Positions 49,190 through 61,349 of a stretch of 64,000 bases of DNA are shown piece after piece. Below the pieces are notes generated by a model. The model was not told the origin of the DNA. It saw only the letters and a list, made by a program, of their open reading frames with translations, and made no database searches. Positions within the stretch are counted from its first letter, which is position 1. Each line of letters begins with the position of its first letter. A program made the position numbers and the translations under genes. The stretch lies in assembly GCF_038502225.1 (NCBI RefSeq), contig NC_091298.1, positions 40,822,282-40,886,281 of the forward strand. Direction: 5' to 3'. This DNA is from Cherax quadricarinatus. Its lineage: Eukaryota; Arthropoda; Malacostraca; Decapoda; Parastacidae.

Positions 49190-52100
49190 GAGTGGCCCCC
49201 TCCCCAACAAGAGTGGCCTCCCTCCCGAACAAGAGTGGCCCCCTCCCCAACAAGAGTGGCCTCCCTCCCGAACAAGAATGGCCCCCTCCCCAACAAGAGG
49301 GGCCTCCCTCCCCAACAAGAGTGGCCTCCCTCCCCAGAAAGAGTGGCCTCCCTCCCCAACAAGAGTGGCCTCCCTCCCCAAAAAGAGTGGCCTCCCTCCC
49401 CAACAAGAGTGGCCTCCCTCCCCTCCAAGAATGGCCTCCCTCCCCAACAAGAGTGGCCTCCCTCCCCAACAAGAGTGGCCTCCCTCCCCACCAAGAGTGG
49501 CCTCCCTCCCCAACAAGAGTGGCCTCCCTCCCCAACAAGAGTGGCCTCCCTCCCCAGCAAGAGTGGCCTCCCTCCCCAACAAGAGTGGCCTCCCTCACCA
49601 GCAAGAGTGGCCTCCCTCCCCAACAAGAGTGGCCTCCCTCCCCAACAAGAGTGGCCTCCCTCCCCACCAAGAGTGGCCTCCCTCCCCACCAAGAGTGGCC
49701 TCCCTCCCCACCAAGAGTGGCCTCCCTCCCCACAAAGAGTGGCCTCCCTCCCCACCAAGAGTGGCCTCCCTCCCCAAAAAGAGTGGCCTCCCTCCCCAAC
49801 AAGAGTGGCCTCCCTCCCCACCAAGAGTGGCCTCCCTCCCCAACAAGAGTGGCCTCCCTCCCCCACAAGAGTGGCCTCCCTCCCCAGCAAGAGTGGCCTC
49901 CCTCCCCAACAAGAGTGGCCTCCCTACTTACCAAGAGTGGCCTCCCTCCCCAACAAGAGTGGCCCCCTCCCAAACAAGAGTGGCCCCCTCCCCAGCAAGA
50001 GTGGCCCCCTCCCCAACAAGAGTGGCCCCCTCCCCACCAAGAGTGGCCTCCCTCCCCACCAAGAGTGGCCTCCCTCCCCACCAAGAGTGGCCTCCCTCCC
50101 CACCAAGAGTGGCCCCCTCCCCACCAAGAGTGGCCCCCTCCCCACCAAGAGTGGCCTCCCTCCCCAACAAGAGTGGCCTCCCTCACCAACAAGAGTGGCC
50201 CCCTCCCCACCAAGAGTGGCCTCCCTCCCCACCAAGAGTGGCCCCCTCCCCTCCAAGAGTGGCCTCCCTCCCCACCAAGAGTGGCCTCCCTCCCCACCAA
50301 GAGTGGCCTCCATCCCCACCAAGAGTGGCCTCCCTCCCCACCAGGAGTGGTCTCCCTCCCCACCAAGAGTGGCCTCCCTCACCACCAAGAGTGGCCTCCC
50401 TCCCCACCAAGAGTGGCCTCCCTCCACACCAAGAGTGGCCTCCCTCCCCACCAAGAGTGGCCTCCCTACCCAACAAGAGTGGCCTCCCTCCCCATCAAGA
50501 GTGGCCCCCTCCACACAAAGAGTGGCCTCCCTCCCCACCAAGAGTGGCCTCCCTCCCCAACAAGAGTGGCCTCCCTCCCCAACAAGAGTGGCCTCCCTCC
50601 CCACCAAGAGTGGCCTCCCTCCCCAACAAGAGTGGCCCCCTCCCCACCAAGAGTGGCCTCCCTCCCCAGCAAGAGTGGCCTCCCTCCCCAGCAAGAGTGG
50701 CCCCCTCCCCAGCAAGAGTGGCCACCCTCCCCAACAAGAGTGGCCTCCCTTCCCACCAAGAGTGGCCACCTCCCCACCAAGAGTGGCCTCCCTCCCCACC
50801 AAGAGTGGCCCCCTCCCCAGCAAGAGTGGCCCCCTCCCCAACAAGAGTGGCCCCTCCCCACCAAGAGTGGCCTCCCTCCCCACCAAGAGTGGCCTCCCTT
50901 CCCACCAAGAGTGGCCTCCCTCCCCACCAAGAGTGGCCCCCTCCCCACCAAGAGTGGCCCCCTCCCCACCAAGAGTGGCCTCCCTCCTCAACAAGAGTGG
51001 CCTCCCGCCCACACACGAGTGGCCCCGTCCCCACCAAGAGTGGCCTCCCTCCCCACCAAGATTGGCCGCCCACCCCACCAAGGGTGGCCTCCCTCCCCAC
51101 CAAGAGTGGCCTCCCTCCCCACCAAGAGTGGCCTCCCTCCCCACCAAGAGTGGCCTCCCTCCCCACCAAGAGTGGTCTCCCTCCCCACCAAGAGTGGCCT
51201 CCCTCACCACCAAGAGTGGCCTCCCTCCCCACCAAGAGTGGCCTCCCTCCCCACCAAGAGTGGCCTCCCTCCCCAACAAGAGTGGCCCCCACCCCACCAA
51301 TAGTGGCCTCCCTCCCCAGCAAGAGTGGCCTCCCTCCCCAGCAAGAGTGGCCCCCTCCCCAGCAAGAGTGGCCTCCCTCCCCAACAAGAGTGGCCTCCCT
51401 CCCCACCAAGAGTGGCCTCCCTCCCCACCAAGAGTGGCCTCCCTCCCCACCAAGAGTGGCCCCCACCCCAGCAAGAGTGGCCCCCACCCCAACAAGAGTG
51501 GCCCCTCCCCACCAAGAGTGGCCTCCCACCCCACCAAGAGTGGCCTCCCTTCCCACCAAGAGTGGCCTCCCTCCCCACCAAGAGTGGCCCCCTCCCCAAC
51601 AAGAGTGGCCCCCTCCCCACCAAGAGTGGCCTCCCTCCTCAACAAGAGTGGCCTCCCTCCCCAACAAGAGTGGCCCCGTCCCCACGAAGAGTGGCCTCCC
51701 TCCCCAACAAGAGTGGCCCCCTCCCCACCAAGAGTGGCCTCCCTCCCCACCAAGAGTGGCCTCCCTCCCCACCAAGAGTGGCCTCCCTCCCCAGCAAGAG
51801 TGGCCTCCCTCCCCAGCAAGAGTGGCCTCCCTCCCCACCAAGAGTGGCCTCCCTCCCCACCAAGAGTGGCCTCCCTCCCCAACAAGAGTGGCCTCCCTCC
51901 CCAACAAGAGTGGCCCCCTCCCCACCAAGAGTGGCCTCCCTCCCCACCAAGAGTGGCCTCCCTCCCCAACAAGAGTGGCCTCCCTCCCCAACAAGAGTGG
52001 CCTCCCTCCCCACCAAGAGTGGCCTCCCTCCCCACCAAGAGTGGCCTCCCTCCCCAACAAGAGTGGCCTCCCTCCCCAACAAGAGTGGCCTCCCTCCCCA

Positions 52101-52277
52101 CCAGGAGTGGCCTCCCTCCCCAACAAGAGTGGCCCCCTCCCCACCAAGAGTGGCCTCCCTCCCCAGCAAGAGTGGCCTCCCTCCCCAGTAAGAGTGGCCC
52201 CCTCCCCACCAAGAGTGGCCTCCCTCCCCACCAAGAGTGGCCTCCCTCCCCAACAAGAGTGGCCTCCCTCCCCACCA
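49190..52277. repeat. 22-bp minisatellite, part B, about 140 copies
   Basis: Continues the array of 36356-45496 after the LTR insertion, in the same orientation. It differs in variant mix, with more GGCCCCCTCC units. The open frames reach 1088 codons in the plus strand and 792 in the minus strand, again without any domain. Confidence 0.97.
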
Positions 52278-52490
52278 ACAACACTAGCAACACAAAGATC
52301 ACAATGTTTTACATGGCATCAACACTGATAATAATGTTACACATAACAACATAAAGGTCACACTTTTACATTAGTGAAAAATAAGAGCATAAGAAACTAT
52401 GACATTTAAATTGATGCTTAAAATAAACAATAATTTGCTTCCCCATGATGGTCCAGGTGGAGGAGTTCTTCTCTTCTGGCTGGACTATGT
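52278..52490. other. Unique spacer between 22-bp and 23-bp arrays
   Basis: About 210 bp of AT-rich sequence with no feature seen. It ends GGCTGGACTATG just before the 23-bp array. Confidence 0.6.
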
Positions 52491-55400
52491 TTCCAGCCTA
52501 CCCTGTCGGGTGTTTCCAGCCTACCCTGGCGGGTGTTTCCAGCCTACTCTGTCGGGTGTTTCCAGCCTACCCTGGCGGGTGTTTCCAGCCTACCCTGGCG
52601 GGTGTTTCCAGCCTACCCTGGCGGGTGTTTCCAGCCTACCCTGGCGGGTGTTTCCAGCCTACCCGGACGGGTGTTTCCAGCCTAACAGGACGGGTGTTTC
52701 CAGCCTACCCGGTCGGGTGTTTCCAGCCTACCAGGTCGGGTGTTTCCAGCCTACCCGGGCGGGTGTTTCCAGCCTACCCGGGCGGGTGTTTCCAGCCTAC
52801 ACGGGCGGGTGTTTCCAGCCTACCCGGGCGGGTGTTTCCAGCCTACCCGGACGGGTGTTTCCAGCCTACCCGGGCGGGTGTTTCCAGCCTACACGGGCGG
52901 GTGTTTCCAGCCTACCCGGGCGGGTGTTTCCAGCCTACCCGGGCGGGTGTTTCCAGCCTACCCGGGCGGGTGTTTCCAGCCTACCCGGACGGGTGTTTCC
53001 AGCCTACCCGGGCGGGTGTTTCCAGCCTACCCGGGCGGGTGTTTCCAGCCTACCCGGGCGGGTGTTTCCAGCCTACCCGGGCGGGTGTTTCCAGCCTACC
53101 CGGGCGGGTGTTTCCAGCCATCCCGGGCGGGTGTTTCCAGCCTACCCGGACGGGTGTTTCCAGCCTACCAGGACGGGTGTTTCCAGCCTACCCGGGCGGG
53201 TGTTTCCAGCCTACCCGGGCGGGTGTTTCCAGCCTACCCTGGCGGGTGTTTCCAGCCTACCCTGGCGGGTGTTTCCAGCCTACCCTGCCGGGTGTTTCCA
53301 GCCTACCCTGGCGGGTGTTTCCAGCCTACCCTGGCGGGTGTTTCCAGCCTACCCTGGCGGGTGTTTCCAGCCTACCCTGGCGGGTGTTTCCAGCCTACCC
53401 TGGCGGGTGTTTCCAGCCTACCCTGGCGGGTGTTTCCAGCCTACCCTGGCGGGTGTTTCCAGCCTACCCAGGCGGGTGTTTCCAGCCTACCCTGGCGGGT
53501 GTTTCCAGCCTACCCTGGCGGGTGTTTCCAGCCTACCCTGGCGGGTGTTTCCAGCCTACCCTGGCGGGTGTTTCCAGCCTACCCTGGCGGGTGTTTCCAG
53601 CCTACCCGGGCGGGTGTTTCCAGCCTACCCTGGCGGGTGTTTCCAGCCTACCCGGGCGGGTGTTTCCAGCCTACCCTGGCGGGTGTTTCCAGCCTACCCG
53701 GGCGGGTGTTTCCAGCCTACCCTGGCGGGTGTTTTCAGCCTACCCTGGCGGGTGTTTCCAGCCTACCCGGGCGGGTGTTTCCAGCCTACCCGGGCGGGTG
53801 TTTTCAGCCTACCCTGGCGGGTGTTTCCAGCCTACCCTGGCGGGTGTTTCCAGCCTACCCGGGCGGGTGTTTCCAGCCTACCCTGGCGGGTGTTTCCAGC
53901 CTACCCTGGCGGGTGTTTCCAGCCTACCCTGGCGGGTGCTTCCAGCCTACCCGGACGGGTTTTTCCAGCCTACCCTGGCGGGTGTTTCCAGCCTACCCTG
54001 GCGGGTGTTTCCAGCCTACCCTGGCGGGTGTTTCCAGCCAACCCTGACGGGTGTTTCCAGCCTGCCCTGGCGGGTGTTTCCAGCCTACCCTGGCGGGTGT
54101 TTCCAGCCTACCCGGACGGGTGCTTCCAGCCTACCCGGGCGGGTGTTTCCAGCCTACCCGGGCGGGTGTTTCCAGCCTACCCGGACGGGTGTTTCCAGCC
54201 TAACAGGACGGGTGTTTCCAGCCTACCCGGACGGGTGTTTCCAGCCTACCAGGACGGGTGTTTCCAGCCTACCCGGGCGGGTGTTTCCAGCCTACCCGGG
54301 CGGGTGTTTCCAGCCTACACGGGCGGGTGTTTCCAGCCTACCCGGGGGGGTGTTTCCAGCCTACCCGGACGGGTGTTTCCAGCCTACCCGGGCGGGTGTT
54401 TCCAGCCTACACGGGCGGGTGTTTCCAGCCTACCCGGGCGGGTGTTTCCAGCCTTCCCGGGCGGGTGTTTCCAGCCTACCCGGGCGGGTGTTTCCAGCCT
54501 ACCCGGACGGGTGTTTCCAGCCTACCCGGGCGGGTGTTTCCAGCCTACCCGGGCGGGTGTTTCCAGCCTACCCGGGCGGGTGTTTCCAGCCTACACGGGC
54601 GGGTGTTTCCAGCCTACCCGGGCGGGTGTTTCCAGCCTTCCCGGGCGGGTGTTTCCAGCCTACCCGGGCGGGTGTTTCCAGCCTACCAGGACGGGTGTTT
54701 CCAGCCTACAAGGACGGGTGTTTCCAGCCTACCAAGACGGGTGTTTCCAGCCTACTCGGGCGGGTGTTTCCAGCCTACCCGGGCGGGTGTTTCCAGCCTA
54801 CACGGGCGGGTGTTTCCATCCTACCCGGGCGGGTGTTTCCAGCCTACCCGGACGGGTGTTTCCATCCTACCCGGGCGGGTGTTTCCAGCCTACCCGGTCG
54901 TGTGTTTCCAACCTACCCGGACGGGTGTTTCCAGCCTACCCGGACGGGTGTTTCCAGCCTACGCGGACGGATGTTTCCAGCCTACCCGGACGGGTGTTTC
55001 CAGCCTACCATGTCGGGTGTTTCCAGCCTACCCGGACGGGTGTTTCCAGCCTACCCGGACGGGTGTTTCCAGCCTACCCGGGCGGGTGTTTCCCGCCTAC
55101 CCGGACGGGTGTTTCCAGCCTACCCGGGCGGGTGTTTCCAGCCTACACGGGCGGGTGTTTCCAGCCTACCCCGGCGGGTGTTTCCAGCCTACCAGGACGG
55201 GTGTTTCAAGCCTTCCCGGGCGGGTGTTTCCAGCCTACCCGGGCGGGTGTTTCCAGCCTACCCGGGCGGGTGTTTCCAGCCTACACGGGCGGGTGTTTCC
55301 AGCCTACCCGGGCGGGTGTTTCCAGCCTACCCGGGCGGGTGTTTCCATCCTACCCGGGCGGGTGTTTCCAGCCTACCTGGGCGGGTGTTTCCAGCCTACC

Positions 55401-58400
55401 GGGGCGGGTGTTTCCAGCCTACCCGGGCGGGTGCTTCCAGCCTACCCGGACGGGTGTTTCCAGCCTACCCGGGCGGGTGTTTCCAGCCTACCCGGGCGGG
55501 TGTTTCCGGCCTTCCCGGACGGGTGTTTCCAGTCTACCCGGACTTGTGTTTCCAGCCTACACGGGCGGGTGTTTCCAGCCTACCCGGGCGGGTGCTTCCA
55601 GCCTACCCGGACGGGTTTTTCCAGCCTTCCCGGGCGGGTGTTTCCAGCCTACCCGGGCGGGTGTTTCCAGCCTACCCGGGCGGGTGTTTCCAGCCTACCC
55701 GGCAGGTGTTTCCAGCCTACCCGGGCGGGTGTTTCCGGCCTACCCGGACGGATGTTTCCAGTCTACCCGGGCGGGTGTTTCCAGCCTAACCGGACGGGTG
55801 TTTCCAGCCTACCCGGGCGGGTGTTTCCAGCCTACCCGGACGAGTGTTTCCAACCTACCCGGACGGGTGTTTCCAGCCTACCCGGACGGGTGTTTCCAGC
55901 CTACGCGGACGGATGTTTCCAGCCTACACGGGCGGGTGTTTCCAGCCTACCCGGGCGGGTGTTTCCAGCCTTCCCGGGCGGGTGTTTCCAGCCTACCCGG
56001 GCGGGTGTTTCCAGCCTACCAGGACGGGTGTTTCCAGCCTACCCGGGCGGGTGTTTCCAGCCTACCCGGGCGGGTGTTTCCAGCCTACCCGGGCGGGTGT
56101 TTCCAGCCTACACGGGCGGGTGTTTCCAGCCTACCCGGGCGGGTGTTTCCAGCCTTCCCGGGCGGGTGTTTCCAGCCTACCCGGGCGGGTGTTTCCAGCC
56201 TACCAGGACGGGTGTTTCCAGCCTACCCGGGCGGGTGTTTCCAGCCTACCCGGGCGGGTGTTTCCAGCCTACCAGGACGGGTGTTTCCAGCCTACAAGGC
56301 CGGGTGTTTCCAGCCTACCAAGACGGGTGTTTCCAGCCTACCCGGGCGGGTGTTTCCAGCCTACTCGGGCGGGTGTTTCCAGCCTACCCGGGCGGGTGTT
56401 TCCAGCCTACACGGGCGGGTGTTTCCATCCTACCCGGGCGGGTGTTTCCAGCCTACCCGGACGGGTGTTTCCATCCTACCCGGGCGGGTGTTTCCAGCCT
56501 ACCCGGACGAGTGTTTCCAACCTACCCGGACGGGTGTTTCCAGCCTACCCGGACGGGTGTTTCCAGCCTACGCGGACGGATGTTTCCAGCCTACCCGGAC
56601 GGGTGTTTCCAGCCTACCAGGACGGGTGTTTCCAGCCTACCCGGACGGGTGTTTCCAGCCTACCAGGACGGGTGTTTCCAGCCTACCCGGGCGGGTGTTT
56701 CCAGCCTACCCGGACGGGTGTTTCCAGCCTACCCGGGCGGGTGTTTCCAGCCTACACGGGCGGGTGTTTCCAGCCTACCCCGGCGGGTGTTTCCAGCCTA
56801 CCAGGACGGGTGTTTCAAGCCTTCCCGGGCGGGTGTTTCCAGCCTACCCGGGCGGGTGTTTCCAGCCTACCCGGGCGGGTGTTTCCAGCCTACCCGGGCG
56901 GGTGTTTCCAGCCTACCCGGGCGGGTGTTTCCAGCCTACCCGGGCGGGTGTTTCCATCCTACCCGGGCGGGTGTTTCCAGCCTACCTGGGCGGGTGTTTC
57001 CAGCCTACCGGGGCGGGTGTTTCCAGCCTACCCGGGCGGGTGCTTCCAGCCTACCCGGACGGGTGTTTCCAGGCTACCCGGGCGGGTGTTTCCAGCCTAC
57101 CCGGGCGGGTGTTTCCGGCCTTCCCGGACGGGTGTTTCCAGTCTACCCGGACTTGTGTTTCCAGCCTACACGGGCGGGTGTTTCCAGCCTACCCGGGCGG
57201 GTGCTTCCAGCCTACCCGGACGGGTTTTTCCAGCCTTCCCGGGCGGGTGTTTCCAGCCTACCCGGGCGGGTGTTTCCAGCCTACCCGGGCGGGTGTTTCC
57301 AGCCTACCCGGGCGGGTGTTTCCAGCCTACCCGGGCGGGTGTTTCCGGCCTACCCGGACGGATGTTTCCAGTCTACCCGGGCGGGTGTTTCCAGCCTAAC
57401 CGGACGGGTGTTTCCAGCCTACCCGGGCGGTAGTTTCCAGCCTACCTGGTGTTTCCAGCCTACCCGGGCGGGTGTTTCCAGCCTACCCGGACGGGTGTTT
57501 CCAGCCTACCCGGGCGGGTGTTTCCAGCCTACCCGGACGGGTGTTTCCAGCCTACCCGGACGGGTGTTTCCAGCCTACCCGGGCGGGTGTTTCCAGCCTA
57601 CCCGGGGGGGTGTTTCGAGCCTACCCGGGCGGGTGTTTCCAGCTTACCCGGGCAGGTGTTTCCAGCCTACCCGGGCGGGTGTTTCCAGCCTACCCGGGCG
57701 GGTTTTTTGCAGCCTACCCGGGCGGGTGTTTCCAGCCTACCCGGACTGGTGTTTCCAGCCTACCCTGGCGGGTGTTTCCAGCCTACCCTGGCGGGTGTTT
57801 CCAGCCTACCCTGGCGGGTGTTTCCAGCCTACCCTGGCGGGTGTTTCCAGCCTACCCTGGCGGGTGTTTCCAGCCTACCCTGGCGGGTGTTTCCAGCCTA
57901 CCCTGGCGGGTGTTTCCAGCCTACCCTGGCGGGTGTTTCCAGCCTACCCTGGCGGGTGTTTCCAGCCTACCCTGGCGGGTGTTTCCAGCCTACCCTGCCG
58001 GGTGTTTCCAGCCTACCCTGCCGGGTGTTTCCAGCCTACCCTGGCGGGTGTTTCCAGCCTACCCTGGCGGGTGTTTCCAGCCTACCCTGGCGGGTGTTTC
58101 CAGCCTACCCTGGCGGGTGTTTCCAGCCTACCCTGGCGGGTGTTTCCAGCCTACCCTGGCGGGTGTTTCCAGCCTACCCTGGCGGGTGTTTCCAGCCTAC
58201 CCAGGCGGGTGTTTCCAGCCTACCCTGGCGGGTGTTTCCAGCCTACCCTGGCGGGTGTTTCCAGCCTACCCTGGCGGGTGTTTCCAGCCTACCCTGGCGG
58301 GTGTTTCCAGCCTACCCTGGCGGGTGTTTCCAGCCTACCCGGGCGGGTGTTTCCAGCCTACCCTGGCGGGTGTTTCCAGCCTACCCGGGCGGGTGTTTCC

Positions 58401-61032
58401 AGCCTACCCTGGCGGGTGTTTCCAGCCTACCCTGGCGGGTGTTTCCAGCCTACCCGGGCGGGTGTTTCCAGCCTACCCAGGCGGGTGTTTCCAGCCTACC
58501 CTGGCGGGTGTTTCCAGCCTACCCTGGCGGGTGTTTCCAGCCTACCCTGGCGGGTGTTTCCAGCCTACCCTGGCGGGTGTTTCCAGCCTACCCTGGCGGG
58601 TGTTTCCAGCCTACCCTGGCGGGTGTTTCCAGCCTACCCGGACGGGTGTTTCCAGCCTACCCTGGCGGGTGTTTCCAGCCTACCCTGGCGGGTGTTTCCA
58701 GCCTACCCTGGCGGGTGTTTCCAGCCAACCCTGGCGGGTGTTTCCAGCCTACCCTGGCGGGTGTTTCCAGCCTACCCTGGCGGGTGCTTCCAGCCTACCC
58801 GGGCGGGTGTTTCCAGCCTACCCGGGCGGGTGTTTCCAGCCTACCCGGACGGGTGTTTCCAGCCTAACAGGACGGGTGTTTCCAGCCTACCCGGACGGGT
58901 GTTTCCAGCCTACCAGGACGGGTGTTTCCAGCCTACCCGGGCGGGTGTTTCCAGCCTACCCGGGCGGGTGTTTCCAGCCTACCCGGGCGGGTGTTTCCAG
59001 CCTACCCGGGCGGGTGTTTCCAGCCTACCCGGACGGGTGTTTCCAGCCTACCCGGGCGGGTGTTTCCAGCCTACACGGGCGGGTGTTTCCAGCCTACCCG
59101 GGCGGGTGTTTCCAGCCTTCCCGGGCGGGTGTTTCCAGCCTACCCGGGCGGGTGTTTCCAGCCTACCAGGACGGGTGTTTCCAGCCTACCCGGGCGGGTG
59201 TTTCCAGCCTACCCGGGCGGGTGTTTCCAGCCTACCCGGGCGGGTGTTTCCAGCCTTCACGGGCGGGTGTTTCCAGCCTACCCGGGCGGGTGTTTCCAGC
59301 CTTCCCGGGCGGGTGTTTCCAGCCTACCCGGGCGGGTGTTTCCAGCCTACCAGGACGGGTGTTTCCAGCCTACCCGGGCGGGTGTTTCCAGCCTACCCGG
59401 GCGGGTGTTTCCAGCCTACCAGGACGGGTGTTTCCAGCCTACCCTGGCGGGTGTTTCCAGCCTACCCGGACGGGTGTTTCCAGCCTACCCTGGCGGGTGT
59501 TTCCAGCCTACCCTGGCGGGTGTTTCCAGCCTACCCTGGCGGGTGTTTCCAGCCAACCCTGGCGGGTGTTTCCAGCCTACCCTGGCGGGTGTTTCCAGCC
59601 TACCCTGGCGGGTGTTTCCAGCCTACCCGGACGGGTGCTTCCAGCCTACCCGGGCGGGTGTTTCCAGCCTACCCGGGCGGGTGTTTCCAGCCTACCCGGA
59701 CGGGTGTTTCCAGCCTAACAGGACGGGTGTTTCCAGCCTACCCGGACGGGTGTTTCCAGCCTACCAGGACGGGTGTTTCCAGCCTACCCGGGCGGGTGTT
59801 TCCAGCCTACCCGGGCGGGTGTTTCCAGCCTACCGGGTGTTTCCAGCCTACCCGGGCGGGTGTTTCCAGCCTACCCGGACGGGTGTTTCCAGCCTACCCG
59901 GGCGGGTGTTTCCAGCCTACCCGGGCGGGTGTTTCCAGCCTACCCGGGCGGGTGTTTCCAGCCTTCCCGGGCGGGTGTTTCCAGCCTACCCGGGCGGGTG
60001 TTTCCAGCCTACCAGGACGGGTGTTTCCAGCCTACCCGGGCGGGTGTTTCCAGCCTACCCGGGCGGGTGTTTCCAGCCTACCCGGGCGGGTGTTTCCAGC
60101 CTTCACGGGCGGGTGTTTCCAGCCTACCCGGGCGGGTGTTTCCAGCCTACCCGGGCGGGTGTTTCCAGCCTACCCGGGCGGGTGTTTCCAGCCTACCAGG
60201 ACGGGTGTTTCCAGCCTACCCGGGCGGGTGTTTCCAGCCTACCCGGGCGGGTGTTTCCAGCCTACCAGGACGGGTGTTTCCAGCCTACCCGGACGGGTGT
60301 TTCCAGCCTACCAAGACGGGTGTTTCCAGCCTACCCGGGCGGGTGTTTCCAGCCTACTCGGGCGGGTGTTTCCAGCCTACCCGGGCGGGTGCTTCCAGCC
60401 TACACGGGCGGGTGTTTCCATCCTACCCGGGCGGGTGTTTCCAGCCTACCCGGACGGGTGTTTCCAGCCTTCCCGGGCGGGTGTTTCCAGCCTACCCGGA
60501 CGAGTGTTTCCAACCTACCCGGACGGGTGTTTCCAGCCTACCCGGACGGGTGTTTCCAGCCTACGCGGACGGATGTTTCCAGCCTACCCGGACGGGTGTT
60601 TCCAGCCTACCAGGACGGGTGTTTCCAGCCTACCCGGACGGGTGTTTCCAGCCTACCAGGACGGGTGTTTCCAGCCTACCCGGGCGGGTGTTTCCAGCCT
60701 ACCCGGACGGGTGTTTCCAGCCTACCCGGGCGGGTGTTTCCAGCCTACACGGGCGGGTGTTTCCAGCCTACCCCGGCGGGTGTTTCCAGCCTACCAGGAC
60801 GGGTGTTTCAAGCCTTCCCGGTCGGGTGTTTCCAGCCTACCCGGGCGGGTGTTTCCAGCCTACCCGGGCGGGTGTTTCCAGCCTACACGGGCGGGTGTTT
60901 CCAGCCTACCCGGGCGGGTGTTTCCAGCCTACCCGGGCGGGTGTTTCCAGCCTAACCGGACGGGTGTTTCCAGCCTACCTGGGCGGGTGTTTCCAGCCTA
61001 CCGGGGCGGGTGTTTCCAGCCTACCCGGGCGG
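52491..61032. repeat. 23-bp minisatellite, about 371 copies
   Basis: The unit is 23 bp: TGTTTCCAGCCTACCC then GGGCGGG. Sub-variants CCTGGCGGG, CCGGGCGGG and CCGGACGGG occur in blocks. Period 23 makes all three plus frames encode the same 23-residue repeat (FPAYPGGCFQPTRAG then VSSLPGRV), giving open frames up to 2261 codons (54258-61043); the minus strand is closed by TAG in the unit. Duplicated blocks are visible: TAACAGGACGGG at 58865 and 59716 (851 bp = 37 units), and ACGCGGACGGATG at 54961, 55903, 56570 and 60563. No flanking domain or signal peptide supports translation. Confidence 0.97.
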
Positions 61033-61329
61033 TGTCAGCATAGTTGCTGATCCCTGTATTCCCAGTATTATATAGCATAGCATAGTAGTACCATCCATGT
61101 GCTTTAGATACGAGACCCCTTGTAGGCCTGTGGCTTTGTGTGACGTCACGGGATACACATGTGCAGGCTCATCCCTCTGTCCCGGTCTCACTCGGCGGCA
61201 GACCATCCAGGCGTAGACAGGCAAGGCAGCTGGGCTCCATCCCTCATCTCAGTCTGACAATATAGTTACCATCCTACAAGTGTGTCTACTTTCAACCTGC
61301 GATATCTCCATTTAAGAACCCTTACGATA
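61033..61329 (+). repeat. 5' LTR of a second LTR retrotransposon (inferred)
   Basis: TGTCAGCATAGTTGCTG starts exactly where the 23-bp array stops. About 300 bp on, a TGG-starting primer-binding site appears, which places the LTR end at about 61329. The paired LTR would lie outside the window, so identity and end are inferred. Contains TGACGTCA at 61141-61148 and a TATA-like TATTATATAG near 61062. Confidence 0.6.
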
Positions 61330-61331
61330 AA

Positions 61332-61349
61332 TGGTGCCAGCGGAGGGCC
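61332..61349 (+). promoter_or_regulatory. Candidate primer-binding site
   Basis: TGGTGCCAGCGGAGGG has the TGG start expected for pairing with a tRNA 3' CCA end and lies at the expected distance from the TGTCAG start of the LTR. Confidence 0.6.

Noticed and set aside
54258..61043. 2261-codon open frame as a giant secreted or structural protein
   Set aside because: It is entirely a 23-bp minisatellite with no flanking coding sequence. It is kept as a finding because transcription has not been tested.
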